Counted from the first letter of the stretch, positions 9,462-19,615 are shown. The stretch is DNA of 64,000 nucleotides from Aeromicrobium chenweiae (GCF_003065605.1 NZ_CP026952.1:1550001-1614000), one strand, 5' to 3'. Numbers and translations: made by a program. Notes: generated by a model from the sequence alone, not told the origin.

Positions 9462-9505
9462 CATGACGAAGGGCCGGCCAGTTTCCTGGCCGGCCCTTCG
9501 TCATG
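9462..9505. terminator. Bidirectional terminator, 20-bp perfect stem
   Basis: Bases 9462-9481 are perfectly complementary to 9486-9505 around a TTTC loop. It lies between the convergent PLD-like gene (stop 9431) and the small zinc-ribbon gene (stop 9524), so it can terminate both transcripts. Confidence 0.85.
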
Positions 9506-9523
9506 TCTGGGGGAGCGGGTTGC

Positions 9524-9745
9524 TCAGTCCTCGTCGACGACCGATGTCGAGGACGATGCCAGACGCTCGCTCTCGTCGTGGATCTGGGCAGACATCTCAC
9601 GCAGCTTGTCCTCGTGCTGACGAGCGTGGTGTGCGCAGAACAGGAGCTCGCCGCCACCACCAAGGGTGACGCGAACGTAGGCCTGAGCACCACAGCGGTC
9701 GCAGCGGTCGAGGGAGCTCAGCATGGGGGCTGTCAGTGTTGTCAC
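9524..9745 (-). CDS. DUF7455-type small zinc-ribbon protein
   Basis: A 73-residue protein with CDRCGAQAYVRV (Cys15/Cys18) and LLFCAHHARQHE (Cys37, His39, His40). These form a likely zinc-binding knuckle, followed by an acidic helical tail ending DED. This matches the small actinobacterial DUF7455 family, whose role is unknown. The GTG at 9745 is chosen because AGAGAAGG sits six bases upstream. It diverges from parE, a pairing also seen near the hrdB/parE region of other actinobacteria. Confidence 0.8.
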   Translation of the reverse strand: MTTLTAPMLSSLDRCDRCGAQAYVRVTLGGGGELLFCAHHARQHEDKLREMSAQIHDESERLASSSTSVVDED

Positions 9746-9828
9746 GGTGACCTTCTCTCTGAGCCTGTGCGGATCTGACTGGATCAACATCCAACCACGG
9801 GGCCGTATTCCTCGCGGGCTTTGGTGAC

Positions 9829-9839
9829 CTATGACATAG
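9829..9839. promoter_or_regulatory. AT-rich dyad in the parE/DUF7455 divergent gap
   Basis: CTATGACATAG is a perfect 5+1+5 inverted repeat in the 179-bp gap between the two divergent starts. It stands out in very GC-rich DNA and could be an operator or part of a minus-strand promoter. No factor can be named. Confidence 0.25.
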
Positions 9840-9924
9840 ATACTCCCTGACGGGGACAAACTCGGGCAGGCTCGCGGCGGCGCGCGCGTGTCTGGCGCGT
9901 TCGCGCTGGTACGGCTCGATATCC

Positions 9925-12015
9925 TTGGAGCACACGTCACCGCGAGAGGCACTGATCATCGACAACACGTACGACGCCCGGAATCTCCTGGTCCTCGAAG
10001 GACTGGAGGCGGTGCGCAAGCGCCCCGGCATGTATGTCGGATCGACCGACACCCGCGGACTCATGCACTGCCTGTGGGAGATCATCGACAACTCGGTCGA
10101 CGAGGCCCTCGGCGGGCACGGCTCGCACATCCTGGTCGCCCTGCACGCGGACGGCTCGGTCGAGGTGCAGGACCAGGGACGAGGCGTCCCGGTCGACATC
10201 GAGAAGAAGACCGGCCTGACCGGCGTTGAGGTGGTCTACACCAAGCTGCACGCGGGCGGGAAGTTCGGCGGCGGCTCGTACGTCGCGACCGGCGGCCTGC
10301 ACGGCGTCGGCGCCTCGGTCGTCAACGCGTTGTCCTCACGGCTCGACGTCGAGGTCGACAAGGGCGGCGCGACGTGGGCGATGTCGTTCCGTCGTGGCGT
10401 GCCCGGTGTGTTCGCCGGCGACGGTCCCGACGCCGACTTCACCCCCACCAACGAGCTGCGCAAGATCGGCAAGGTCGCCAAGGCGCGCACCGGCACGCGG
10501 GTCCGCTACTGGGCCGACCCGCAGATCTTCATCAAGGGCGCCAAGTTCGCGTACGACGAGCTGGTCGCCCGTGCCCGGCAGACCTCCTTCCTCGTGCCGG
10601 GCCTCGAGCTCGTCATCCGTGACGAGCGCGGCGACGTGCCGACGGAGGAGAAGTTCCGCCACGACGGCGGCATCAGCGAGTTCTGTGAGTTCCTGGCTCC
10701 CGACGAGCCCGTCTCGGACGTCCTGCGCCTGCAGGGTGAGGACGTGTTCACCGAGACCGTCCCGCTGCTGGACGAGAAGGGCCACATGACGCCGCAGGAC
10801 ATCGAGCGCACGCTCGGTGTCGACGTCGCGCTGCGGTGGGGGACGGGCTACGACACCGAGCTCAAGTCCTTCGTCAACATCATCGCGACGCCCAAGGGCG
10901 GCACGCACGTCAACGGCTTCGAGCGCGCGCTCACCAAGACCTTCAACGACGTCCTCAAGACGACGCGCCTGCTCAAGTCCGGCGACCCCGACGTCACCAA
11001 GGACGACGCGCTCGAGGGCATGACGGCCGTGGTGACTGTCCGGCTGGCAGAGCCGCAGTTCGAGGGCCAGACCAAGGAGGTGCTCGGCACCCCCGCCGTC
11101 ACCAAGATCGTCAACCAGGTCGTCAGCCGCGAGCTCAAGACCTTCCTGACGTCCTCCAAGGCCGCCGAGAAGGCCAAGGCCCGCGTCGTGATGCAGAAGG
11201 TCGTCGACGCGTCCCGCACGCGTCTGGCCGCCCGCCAGCAGCGCGACACCCAGCGCCGCAAGAACGCGCTGGAGTCCAGTGCGCTGCCGGCCAAGCTGGC
11301 CGACTGCCGCAGCAACGACGTCGAGCGCTCCGAGCTGTTCATCGTGGAGGGCGACTCGGCTCTCGGCACCGCCAAGTCCGCACGTGACTCCGAGTTCCAG
11401 GCGCTGCTGCCGATCCGCGGCAAGATCCTCAACGTCCAGAAGGCCAGCATCGGCGACATGCTCAAGAACGCCGAGTGCTCGTCGATCATCCAGGTCGTGG
11501 GCGCGGGCTCGGGCCGAACGTTCGACGTCGACGCAGCCCGCTACGGACGCATCATCTTCATGGCCGACGCCGACTCCGACGGCGCGCACATCCGGTGCCT
11601 GCTGGCCACCTTGTTCTTCCGCTACATGCGCGACCTGGTCGACGCGGGACGGGTCTACACGGCCGTGCCGCCGCTGCACCGGATCGAGCTCACCAACCCC
11701 AAGAAGGGTCAGGAGAAGTACGTCTACACGTACTCCGACCCCGAGCTGCAGCGGACGATGGCCGAGCTCAAGCGCAAGGGCATCAAGTGGAAGGACCCGG
11801 TGCAGCGCTACAAGGGTCTGGGTGAGATGGACGCCGCCCAGCTGGCGGAGACCACGATGGACCCGCGGCACCGCACGCTGCGCCGGCTCACCGTCGACGA
11901 CGGCGAGGCAGCGTCCGAGGTGTTCGAGCTCCTCATGGGCAACGAGGTCCCGCCGCGCAAGGAGTTCATCGTCCAGGGCGCCTACGAGATCGACGCCGAC
12001 AAGATCGACGCCTGA
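9925..12015 (+). CDS. parE: DNA topoisomerase IV subunit B (GyrB-like)
   Basis: A type IIA topoisomerase ATPase subunit of 696 residues. The GHKL ATPase domain contains EGLEAVRKRPGMYVGST, EIIDNSVDEALGG, QDQGRGVPV and GGLHGVGASVVNALS. The TOPRIM domain contains EGDSALGTAKSARD, LPIRGKILNVQKA and DADSDGAHI. The GyrB-type insert is absent. With parC encoded 5 kb away on the other strand it should form topoisomerase IV, decatenating chromosomes. A TTG start at 9925 gives a plausible N-terminus, though its ribosome binding site is weak and the true start may lie a few codons away. The stop is only 6 bp from the convergent acyltransferase stop, with no room for a terminator. Confidence 0.92.
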   Translation: MEHTSPREALIIDNTYDARNLLVLEGLEAVRKRPGMYVGSTDTRGLMHCLWEIIDNSVDEALGGHGSHILVALHADGSVEVQDQGRGVPVDIEKKTGLTGVEVVYTKLHAGGKFGGGSYVATGGLHGVGASVVNALSSRLDVEVDKGGATWAMSFRRGVPGVFAGDGPDADFTPTNELRKIGKVAKARTGTRVRYWADPQIFIKGAKFAYDELVARARQTSFLVPGLELVIRDERGDVPTEEKFRHDGGISEFCEFLAPDEPVSDVLRLQGEDVFTETVPLLDEKGHMTPQDIERTLGVDVALRWGTGYDTELKSFVNIIATPKGGTHVNGFERALTKTFNDVLKTTRLLKSGDPDVTKDDALEGMTAVVTVRLAEPQFEGQTKEVLGTPAVTKIVNQVVSRELKTFLTSSKAAEKAKARVVMQKVVDASRTRLAARQQRDTQRRKNALESSALPAKLADCRSNDVERSELFIVEGDSALGTAKSARDSEFQALLPIRGKILNVQKASIGDMLKNAECSSIIQVVGAGSGRTFDVDAARYGRIIFMADADSDGAHIRCLLATLFFRYMRDLVDAGRVYTAVPPLHRIELTNPKKGQEKYVYTYSDPELQRTMAELKRKGIKWKDPVQRYKGLGEMDAAQLAETTMDPRHRTLRRLTVDDGEAASEVFELLMGNEVPPRKEFIVQGAYEIDADKIDA

Positions 12016-12021
12016 TCGTCG

Positions 12022-14148
12022 CTAGGCCCCGCCACGCACGGTGAGCAGACCGTCCTGGTCGAGGCGCTGCTCGATGTAGGGCTTCATGGTGGCCATGTAC
12101 GTCTTGCTGACGTGCGTGCGGTCCCGGTAGACATTGACGCCGCCGATCACGGCAGGGCACGTCCGGTCGTCGCAGTAGAAGCTCGTGAAGTCGTACAGCC
12201 GGGCCCCCTTGACCTGCTGGGCGGCCCCGACCAGTGGGTCGTAGGCGCGGAAGGCCTTGGGACGGGGCAGCGCACAGCTGTCGGCGGTGATCTCCTTCTC
12301 CAGGGCCAGGCAGTCATTGGTGTCGACGGGCTGTGCGGTGTTGTCGCGGACCGCCACGATCGGGACACCGCGCTCCGCCACGGGCCGCCAGGCCTTGACG
12401 AAGCCGGCGACCAGCTCCTCGTGCCCGGCGGCCGGACGCGGGTGCGCGAGCGCGCCGGTGACGATCGCGTCGATGTCGTCGGCGTTCTTCGTGAGGTACG
12501 CATTCACGTTCTTGCGCCACTCGTAGCAGCTCTCGGCGATCGTCCGGTCGGGGTTGGGGTGCGGGTTGCTCGACCAGTTGCAGCCGGCCTTGACCTGCAC
12601 GTCGAGGAAGAGCTTGCCCTCCTCGGCCATGGGCACCAGCGCCGGCAGGAGGGACCGGGCGTGCGAGTCGCCGATGACCACCACGTGGGGCAGCCGGTCG
12701 TCCTTGCCGTCGCCGAACGAGCAGGTCGTGCGCACCTCGGTGCTCGAGGTCTGGCACCCCGGGTACGTGGCGCCGTCGCGGCGGATCGCGGTGGTGTCGG
12801 GCACCAGGAGGCCGTCCAGCTGGGGGTTGTCGCAGGGCTTGCCCGGGGCCATCGACGCCGCACCGAAGCAGGGCGGTGTGTCGCGGGTGACGCTCTGCTT
12901 GAACTGCTCGGCGCGATCGGCGACGGCGGTGGCGTGCTGGACGCCGCCGAGGCAGGAGGCGACGAGTGCTGCGGCGGCGACCGCCGTGAACGCGAACGTC
13001 ACCGTGCTGCGCTGGATGCCGAGCCGGCGGCCCCTGCGGATCGGGTCCTCGACGAAACGCTTGGTGAACGCCGCCGCGGCGAAGCTCCCCACGAGGATGC
13101 CGACGCGCGGCCAGAAGCCGAGCTCGTGGCCGAGGATGATCGGGAGCAGGACGATCGGCGGCCAGTGCCAGAGGTAGAGCGGGTACGAGATGTCCCCGGT
13201 CCACTGCACGAAGCGGCGCTCGATGATCCAGCGCGGTGACAGGGGGGAGGCGGGCATGCCGGCGGCGATGACCGCGACGGTGGCGAGCACCGGCAGCAGT
13301 GCCGCGGTGCCGGGGAACGGGGTCGCGCCGCTCAGCTGCAGGCCGCAGTACACGAGCACGGCGAGACCGGCCCACGACACCAGTGCACCGAGGTGGGGCA
13401 TGAGAGTGGAGGCCTTGCGACGGGTGGGCGCGGCGCGGAGGGTCACGAGCGCGAGCAGGGCCCCGGCGCCGAACTCCCAGGCGCGGGTGAACGTCGAGAA
13501 GTACGCGAACGACACGTTGTTGTACGTCAGCCACAGGGAGTAGACGAAGCTCGCGGCGGTCGCGACGGCGATGACCACGGTGACGGTGCCGAGCCGACGG
13601 GTGCCCATGCGTGCGGCGAGCAGGATCGATGCGAGCACGATCAGGGGCCACGCGACGTAGAACTGCTCCTCGACCGACAGTGTCCAGTAGTGCTGCGCGA
13701 CGCTGGGCGAGTTCTCGGCGGCGAGGTAGTCCACCGCGTCCAGCGCGAGGCGCCAGTTCTGGAAGTACAGCGCCGATGCCACGATCTCGCGGAAGTTCTG
13801 GCTCCAGTTGAGCAGCGGCATCCAGAGGTAGACCCCGAGCGCCGACGTCGCGAGCACGAGGTACGCGGCCGGCAGGAGGCGGCGGGCGCGCCTGGCCCAG
13901 AAGCGGCCGAGGCGGATCCTGCCCGTCGACGCGGCTTCACGGGCGAGGTGCGAGGTGATCAGGAAGCCGGAGATGACGAAGAAGACGTCGACGCCCATGA
14001 ATCCGCCGGGGAGGCGGCCGGGCCACAGGTGGTACAGCACCACCAAGAGGGCCGCGCCGGCCCGCAGTGCCTGGATCTCAGGACGCAGTCCCCGGGGAGC
14101 CTGCTTCGTCGGTGCCTCAGGAGGTGCCGAGGGAGAGGCAACCGCCAT
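12022..14148 (-). CDS. OafA/YrhL-type acyltransferase with SGNH domain
   Basis: A 708-residue membrane O-acyltransferase. Residues about 22-370 are the ten-helix acyltransferase-3 domain with ALRAGAALLVVLYHLWP (catalytic His region), GVDVFFVISGFLITSHL, SLSVEEQFY-like TLSVEEQFYVAWPL and a YPLYLWHWP loop. After a linker comes a periplasmic SGNH hydrolase-like domain from about 430, with VVVIGDSHARSLLP and a C-terminal D-x-x-H (DRTHVS). Such proteins acetylate cell-wall glycans or glycolipids. The ATG at 14148 overlaps the carbonic anhydrase stop by one base, making it the last gene of the parC operon. Confidence 0.85.
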   Translation of the reverse strand: MAVASPSAPPEAPTKQAPRGLRPEIQALRAGAALLVVLYHLWPGRLPGGFMGVDVFFVISGFLITSHLAREAASTGRIRLGRFWARRARRLLPAAYLVLATSALGVYLWMPLLNWSQNFREIVASALYFQNWRLALDAVDYLAAENSPSVAQHYWTLSVEEQFYVAWPLIVLASILLAARMGTRRLGTVTVVIAVATAASFVYSLWLTYNNVSFAYFSTFTRAWEFGAGALLALVTLRAAPTRRKASTLMPHLGALVSWAGLAVLVYCGLQLSGATPFPGTAALLPVLATVAVIAAGMPASPLSPRWIIERRFVQWTGDISYPLYLWHWPPIVLLPIILGHELGFWPRVGILVGSFAAAAFTKRFVEDPIRRGRRLGIQRSTVTFAFTAVAAAALVASCLGGVQHATAVADRAEQFKQSVTRDTPPCFGAASMAPGKPCDNPQLDGLLVPDTTAIRRDGATYPGCQTSSTEVRTTCSFGDGKDDRLPHVVVIGDSHARSLLPALVPMAEEGKLFLDVQVKAGCNWSSNPHPNPDRTIAESCYEWRKNVNAYLTKNADDIDAIVTGALAHPRPAAGHEELVAGFVKAWRPVAERGVPIVAVRDNTAQPVDTNDCLALEKEITADSCALPRPKAFRAYDPLVGAAQQVKGARLYDFTSFYCDDRTCPAVIGGVNVYRDRTHVSKTYMATMKPYIEQRLDQDGLLTVRGGA

Positions 14149-14642
14149 CAGGCGACCGGCTCCAGCAGGCCGGAGTCGACGTCGTACACGAACCCGCCGA
14201 CGGCAACCTCGTCGCTGATCAGCGGGTGCGAGCGCACGCGCATGACGTCGGCGCGCACCGTGTTGCGCTGGTCGACGATGGCGCCGAGCGTCATCCAGGA
14301 CGCGTCGGTGCCCGCGCTGTCGGCGATGCGCGCCTTCAGCTCGTCCTCGGTCGAGGACGCCATCGCGCACCGCGTGTGCTCGACGACCAGGACGCGCTCG
14401 ACCTGCAGCAGGTTGACCCCGAGCACCAGCGCGACGAGCGCCTGGTCGGTCACGCGGCCGCCCGGGTTGCGCAGGATCTTGGCGTCACCCGGCTTCAGGC
14501 CGATCATCCGGAGGGGGTCGATGCGGGAGTCCATGCACGTCACCATGGCGACTCCGGCACGGGCGATGCCGTCGAACCCGGAGAGGTCGAAGCTGTCGGC
14601 GTAGGAACGGTTGGCATCGAGGAGGTCGTCGAAATCGCGCAT
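14148..14642 (-). CDS. Beta-class carbonic anhydrase (CanA/Rv1284-like)
   Basis: A zinc enzyme interconverting CO2 and bicarbonate. The 164 residues match the short mycobacterial Rv1284-type family. Zinc ligands Cys36 (in CMDSRID), His89 and Cys92 (EHTRC), and the Asp38-Arg40 dyad are all visible. The C-terminal GGFVYDVDSGLLEPV is typical. The ATG at 14642 is chosen because GTGGGG lies just upstream. A GTG at 14651 would add three residues. It is tightly placed between the MFS gene (21 bp upstream) and the acyltransferase gene (one-base overlap). Confidence 0.9.
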   Translation of the reverse strand: MRDFDDLLDANRSYADSFDLSGFDGIARAGVAMVTCMDSRIDPLRMIGLKPGDAKILRNPGGRVTDQALVALVLGVNLLQVERVLVVEHTRCAMASSTEDELKARIADSAGTDASWMTLGAIVDQRNTVRADVMRVRSHPLISDEVAVGGFVYDVDSGLLEPVA

Positions 14643-14672
14643 GAGCCCCACACTATCGAGGCGAGTGGGTGA

Positions 14673-16418
14673 TCAGGTTGCAGGCGCGGCGGATGTCGTG
14701 CGCACGGGACGCAGCAGCACCAGGGCGAGGACCGCGGCCAGCACGGCGCAGACGGTCGCGCCCCAGAACACCGCGTGCAGCTGGGTGATGCCGGCGTCGA
14801 TCTGGGCGTCCTTGTACGCCTGGCAGAGCCGTGCCTCGCCGTTGCACAGCTGTGCGGCCGGCGGGATCTTGTCGGTCGCGGCGTAGAACGCACGCAGGCC
14901 GATCGTCGTGAGGGCCGAGATGCCCAGCAGCATGCCGACCATGCGGGCGACGATCAGCAGGGCCGAGGCGACGCCGTGGACCGCATCCGCCGTGTGGGCC
15001 AGGAGGACCGCGTTGACCGGCGCGATCGCCAGCCCGAAGCCCAGACCGCCGAGCACGAGCGACCAGGTCTCGACGGGATGGTCCAAAGACGTGCGGTCCC
15101 ACGTGGTCATGTGCCAGAACGCGAGGGCACTCAGCAGCATCGCCACGGCGGTGAGCACGTGGGCGGGGACCCTGCGCAACAGCCACCCGCCGATCAGGGC
15201 GCCGACCGGGAGGGCGACCAGGAAGCGGACGAGCACCAGTGCGGCATCGAGCTGGGAATCGCGGTGCACCGTGAGCCGCGCGAAGAACGGGATGTCGACC
15301 AGTGCGGCGATGAGGGAGGCCCCGACGAAGAACGACACGACCAGTGCGCCCCATGCCACCCGCGAGCCGAGGGCACCACGGGGGATCAGCGGCTCCGCAG
15401 CGCGACGCTGGCGGACCGCGAATCCCACGAAGGCGACGACCGCGATCGGCAGCAGCCACGGGGCGTCGGGGGAGACGGCGCCCTTCTCCGGCTCGGCCGA
15501 GGCGAAGGTCAGGATGACGGCACCGAGGCCGAGCGTGAGCAGCAGGGCGCCCCAGATGTCCGTCTCCCTGGCGAGCGCGGGCCAGCCCCGCCACGCGACG
15601 AGGGGTTGGCGTGCGGTGGCGAGCCGCAGCAGGAACAGCGCGAGCAGGACGAACGTCGCCAGGGCGAGCGGGGTGAGCCATCGGGAGTCGCCGGTGACCG
15701 GGAGGAACGCGCGACCGATCTCCACGTCCTGCACAAGGCGCGTCGGTGCCGACATCACCAGGGCGATGCCGGCCAGAGCGAGCACCCCGAGGGCCGCGCC
15801 CGCCACGTCGAAGCGCTTCCCGGTGGTCGCCTCGTGCACGGCGTCGCGGAGCGGGACCATCGCGGCCGCGAGGACGAGCCCGATCGCGCAGTTGAGCCAG
15901 AAGATCGTCCGCCAGTCGCCGAAGGCCAGGACCGCGGCGCCGTACAGCGGTCCGAGGACGCTGCCGAGCTCCTGCACCGCGCCGACCACACCGAGCGGGA
16001 GCCCCCGTCGGTGCGGCGGCCACAGGTCGGCCACCAGCGCGAGCGTCGGGGGGATGAGCCCACCGCCGCCGATGCCCTGGATGAGCCGTCCGGCGACGAT
16101 CGTCTCCAGGTCGTACGCCGCAGCGGTCACCGCCGAGCCGACCACGAACACCACCAGCGAGCCCAGCAGGACCGGCACGCGTCCGCGCAGGTCGGAGATG
16201 CGACCGATCAGCGGCAGCACTCCGACGTAGCCGAGCAGGAAGCCCGAGACGATCGGCGCCGCCCGCTGCAGGTCGTCGAGGTTGAGGCCGGCCGAGCTCA
16301 TCATGTCGGGCAGGGCCAGCACCACGACGTACGTGTCGGCGGCAGCGAACGAGATCGCGACGGCAGCCAGCGCCAGCAGGACCTTCGAGGCGGGCCTGAT
16401 CGCCGGGGACTGCGTCAT
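14673..16418 (-). CDS. MFS efflux transporter, P55/DHA2 family
   Basis: A 581-residue major facilitator protein with about 14 predicted helices. It begins with AADTYVVVLALPDMM, and GRISDLRGRVPVL is the helix 2-3 motif A. VAGRLIQGIGGGGLIPPTLALVADLWPP and AVQELGSVLGPLYGA (motif C) follow. This N-terminus closely resembles mycobacterial P55 (Rv1410c), which works with lipoprotein LprG to export triacylglycerides and lipoglycans and affects drug tolerance. Here too it lies directly downstream of an LprG-like gene, with a 7-bp gap. A similar role in envelope lipid transport is inferred from family and gene pairing. Confidence 0.85.
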   Translation of the reverse strand: MTQSPAIRPASKVLLALAAVAISFAAADTYVVVLALPDMMSSAGLNLDDLQRAAPIVSGFLLGYVGVLPLIGRISDLRGRVPVLLGSLVVFVVGSAVTAAAYDLETIVAGRLIQGIGGGGLIPPTLALVADLWPPHRRGLPLGVVGAVQELGSVLGPLYGAAVLAFGDWRTIFWLNCAIGLVLAAAMVPLRDAVHEATTGKRFDVAGAALGVLALAGIALVMSAPTRLVQDVEIGRAFLPVTGDSRWLTPLALATFVLLALFLLRLATARQPLVAWRGWPALARETDIWGALLLTLGLGAVILTFASAEPEKGAVSPDAPWLLPIAVVAFVGFAVRQRRAAEPLIPRGALGSRVAWGALVVSFFVGASLIAALVDIPFFARLTVHRDSQLDAALVLVRFLVALPVGALIGGWLLRRVPAHVLTAVAMLLSALAFWHMTTWDRTSLDHPVETWSLVLGGLGFGLAIAPVNAVLLAHTADAVHGVASALLIVARMVGMLLGISALTTIGLRAFYAATDKIPPAAQLCNGEARLCQAYKDAQIDAGITQLHAVFWGATVCAVLAAVLALVLLRPVRTTSAAPAT

Positions 16419-16425
16419 GCGGCGG

Positions 16426-17130
16426 TCAGGGCTTGGTGATGCTGACCGGCGTGTCCGACGTGCTGACGGCGACGGTGTAGGTGACCTTGCCGCCCTCTGG
16501 GTAGAACTTTCCGCTCAGCGTCGCGTCCCGGAGCTCGTCGTCGTCATCGAGGCGGTAGGTCACCTGGAAGGTCTGGCCGGCGGACGCGGAGGGGATGATC
16601 GTCGCGACGACGTCACCGGGCAGGACGCCCTTGATCGTGGTGAGGACGTCCTTGCCGTCGCGGGACTGGCCGCCGTCGCGGAGCTTGGTCGTCTTGACCA
16701 GGATCTGCGAGATGCCCGCGTCGGCCGACACGAGGGCCGCCGGGTCGGGAGCCTTCAGGTCGTCGGGGTCGATCGCGGTGAAGTCGGGCAGGAAGCCGGT
16801 CTTGGCCCAGACCTTGCCGTCGACCGCGATGACGTCCGCACCGAGGCTGGCGCCGCCCGTGACGACGTTCACCGTGCCGGTGAACGCGGGGGAGTGGTTG
16901 CCCTTGCCCTTGGCCGAGAGCAGGCCGGTGATGCCGTCGGGCAGCTGCTTGGTCGACAGGGCGAGGTTGATCGTCTCGGCGGTGTCGAGGGTCTTCTTCG
17001 CCGTGGCGAGACGCTCCTGCAGCTTCGCCTCGTCGCCGCCCGTCGCCTCCGAGGAGTCCGACCCGCCGGAGCAGCCGGTCAGGACCAGGACGGTGGCGAG
17101 CAGGGCGGGGAGCAGGTGACGGGTACGCAC
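16426..17130 (-). CDS. LppX/LprG-family lipoprotein
   Basis: A 234-residue exported lipoprotein with a lipobox VLTGC (Cys20) and a short Ser/Gly linker. An LppX_LprAFG domain follows: AKLQERLATAKKTLDTAETI, then beta-rich segments including GTVNVVTGGASLGADVIAVDGKVWAK. In mycobacteria LprG binds triacylated lipids and hands them to the P55 transporter. The GTG at 17130 is four bases after the parC stop, and the next gene begins seven bases downstream, so parC, this gene and the MFS gene look co-translated. The lipid ligand in this organism is unknown. Confidence 0.85.
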   Translation of the reverse strand: MRTRHLLPALLATVLVLTGCSGGSDSSEATGGDEAKLQERLATAKKTLDTAETINLALSTKQLPDGITGLLSAKGKGNHSPAFTGTVNVVTGGASLGADVIAVDGKVWAKTGFLPDFTAIDPDDLKAPDPAALVSADAGISQILVKTTKLRDGGQSRDGKDVLTTIKGVLPGDVVATIIPSASAGQTFQVTYRLDDDDELRDATLSGKFYPEGGKVTYTVAVSTSDTPVSITKP

Positions 17131-17134
17131 GCGC

Positions 17135-19615
17135 TCAGTCTCCCACGTCGGGGTCCTGCGCCAGGGTGGCCCCGAGCCGCGCTGCGGGCGGTCCGGCGAC
17201 GGCCAGGATGGGCTGCGCGACCGGCACGCCGGATCCGTCGCGGCGGTCGCTGACGGGGGGCAGGTCGACCGCCGACCCGCTCGTGGCGCACGCCATGGGG
17301 GTGCCGTCGCCGACCCACGCCAGCAGCAGACCGTCCTCGCCCTTGAGCAGCCGCTGGCAGCGGACGCCGCCGGTTGCCCGGCCCTTGGCGGGATAGATCG
17401 ACAGCGGGCTGACCTTGACCGCACCGTTCTGGGTGCCGGGCAGTGCGTCGGAGGACCCGGCGACCGTCACGACGTACGCATCGTCGACGTCGGCGACGGA
17501 GCCGAACGAGACGACCTTCTGGCCCGCGCCCAGCTTGATGCCCGCGACGCCGCCACCGGAGCGTCCCTGCGGGCGGACGAGGGAGGCGGAGAAGTAGAGC
17601 AGCTGCGCGTCGGACGTGACGAACGCGAGCTGCTCGTCACCCGTGGTCAGCAACGTGGCGCCCACGACGGCGTCGCCGTCCGCCAACGAGATGAGCTCCC
17701 ACTGGTCGCGCGAGAGATGATCGGGCTTGACCCGCTTGACGATGCCCTGGCGCGTGCCCAGGGCGATGCCCGGCCCGGTCTCGTCGAACGTCATCAGCGC
17801 GAGCGCGGGGGAGTCGAGGTCGGCGACCTCGCTCAGCGGCAGCCCGCCCTGCAGGTTGGGCGAGTGGGCGCTCGGGGGCAGGCCGGGCAGCTCGAGGACG
17901 CTGATGCGCCGGACGATGCCGGACGCCGTGATGACGCCGACCTCGCCGCGGGCGGTCGTGCGGACCACCGAGACGATCGTGTCGTGCTTGACCCGGCGAT
18001 CGACCTCGCCGAGCGGGGAGTCGTCCGAGGTGCGGGCGAGCAGGCCCGTCGCCGACAGCAGCACCCAGCACGGGTCGTCCGCGACCTCCAGCGGCGACGC
18101 GGCCGTCGCGGTCTGGCCCGACGACTCCAGCAGGACCGTCCGACGGGGGGTGCCGAACGTCTGGGCCATCTCGTTGAGCTCGTCGCCCACGACCGTGCGC
18201 AGCAGGCTCTCGTCGCCGAGGATCGCGTCGAGCTGCTCGATGGTGCGGCGCAGGTCCTCGATCTCCTTCTCCACCTCGATGCGGTCGTAGCGGGTCAGGC
18301 GGCCGAGCGTCAGGTCGAGGATGTACGTCGCCTGCGGGTCGGACAGGTCGAACACCGACATGAGGCGTTCCTTGGCCTCGCCGCGGTTGTCGCTGGACCG
18401 GACGAGCTGGATGACCTCGTCGATGTCGAGCAGCGCCAGCAGCATGCCTTCCAGCAGGTGGAGCCTGTCGGCGGCCTTGCCGCGCCGGAACGTCGTGCGC
18501 CGGCGCACGACGTCGATGCGATGCTCGAGGTAGACCTCGAGCATCTGCTTGAGCCCGAGCGTCCGGGGCTGGCCGTCGACCAGCGCGACCGCGTTGATGC
18601 CGAACGAGGTCTCCATCGGCGTGCTCTTGTAGAGCTGCTCGAGGATCGTCTCGGGGATGAACCCGTTCTTGATCTCGATGACCAGGTTCAGGCCCTTGTG
18701 ACGGTCCGTGAGGTTCTTGAGGTCCGAGATGCCCTGCAGCTTCTTGGCCTGGACGAGCTTCTTGATCGCCTCGATGACCTTCTCGGGCCCGACGTTGTAG
18801 GGCAGCTCGGTCACGACGATGCCCTTCTTGCGGGGCGTCACGTTCTCGATGCGGGCCGACGCGCGCATGCGGAACGAGCCGTTGCCGGTCGCGTACGCGT
18901 CGCGGACGCCCTCCAGGCCGACGATCTTGCCGCCGGTGGGCAGGTCGGGACCCGGGATGAACCGCATGAGGTCGTCCAGATCGGCCTTGGGGTGCTTGAT
19001 CAGGTGGCGCAGGGCCTGCACGACCTCGATGAGGTTGTGCGGCGCGATGTTGGTGGCCATGCCGACCGCGATGCCGCTGGCGCCGTTGACCAGGAGGTTC
19101 GGCAGCGCCGCCGGGAGCACGGCGGGCTCCATCTCGCGACCGTCGTAGTTGGGCCGGAAGTCGACCGTGTCCTCGTTGATGGACTCGGTCATCGCCTCGG
19201 CGGCGGCGTCCATGCGGATCTCGGTGTAGCGCATCGCGGCCGGCGGATCGTCCTGCGAGCCGAAGTTGCCGTGCCCGTTGGCCAGCGGCAGGCGCAGGGA
19301 CCACGGCTGCACGAGGCGGACCAGGGCGTCGTAGATCGCGCTGTCGCCGTGCGGGTGGAACCGGCCCATGACCTCGCCGACCGGGCGGGCGCTCTTGACG
19401 TGGCCGCGGTCGCTGCGCAGGCCCATGTCGTCCATCGTGTGGAGCAGGCGCCGCTGCACCGGCTTGAGCCCGTCGCGGGCGTCGGGGAGTGCGCGGGAGT
19501 AGATGACGGAGTAGGCGTACTCGAGGAAGCTGGATCGCATCTCGTCACCGACGTCGGTGTCGAGGATGTGCTCCTCGAAGTCCTCCTCGGGAGCCTGCTT
19601 GCTGGTGCGGGCCAT
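17135..19615 (-). CDS. parC: DNA topoisomerase IV subunit A (GyrA-like)
   Basis: The DNA cleavage subunit of a type IIA topoisomerase, 826 residues. Catalytic Arg129-Tyr130 is in [10 protein letters not shown], and the quinolone-region segment [13 protein letters not shown] has Ser92. The breakage/reunion domain is followed by a coiled coil (about 430-480) and a degenerate beta-pinwheel C-terminal domain. No canonical GyrA box (QRRGG-K/R-G) was seen, supporting ParC rather than GyrA. The ATG at 19615 has GGAGAGGAAGG just upstream. It is the first gene of the minus operon continuing into lprG and p55. Confidence 0.92.
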   Translation of the reverse strand: MARTSKQAPEEDFEEHILDTDVGDEMRSSFLEYAYSVIYSRALPDARDGLKPVQRRLLHTMDDMGLRSDRGHVKSARPVGEVMGRFHPHGDSAIYDALVRLVQPWSLRLPLANGHGNFGSQDDPPAAMRYTEIRMDAAAEAMTESINEDTVDFRPNYDGREMEPAVLPAALPNLLVNGASGIAVGMATNIAPHNLIEVVQALRHLIKHPKADLDDLMRFIPGPDLPTGGKIVGLEGVRDAYATGNGSFRMRASARIENVTPRKKGIVVTELPYNVGPEKVIEAIKKLVQAKKLQGISDLKNLTDRHKGLNLVIEIKNGFIPETILEQLYKSTPMETSFGINAVALVDGQPRTLGLKQMLEVYLEHRIDVVRRRTTFRRGKAADRLHLLEGMLLALLDIDEVIQLVRSSDNRGEAKERLMSVFDLSDPQATYILDLTLGRLTRYDRIEVEKEIEDLRRTIEQLDAILGDESLLRTVVGDELNEMAQTFGTPRRTVLLESSGQTATAASPLEVADDPCWVLLSATGLLARTSDDSPLGEVDRRVKHDTIVSVVRTTARGEVGVITASGIVRRISVLELPGLPPSAHSPNLQGGLPLSEVADLDSPALALMTFDETGPGIALGTRQGIVKRVKPDHLSRDQWELISLADGDAVVGATLLTTGDEQLAFVTSDAQLLYFSASLVRPQGRSGGGVAGIKLGAGQKVVSFGSVADVDDAYVVTVAGSSDALPGTQNGAVKVSPLSIYPAKGRATGGVRCQRLLKGEDGLLLAWVGDGTPMACATSGSAVDLPPVSDRRDGSGVPVAQPILAVAGPPAARLGATLAQDPDVGD

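Noticed and set aside
17135-19615. Calling this gene gyrA
   Set aside because: No canonical GyrA box was found, the gene pairs with a nearby stand-alone parE, and the neighbourhood matches the second topoisomerase locus of actinobacteria.
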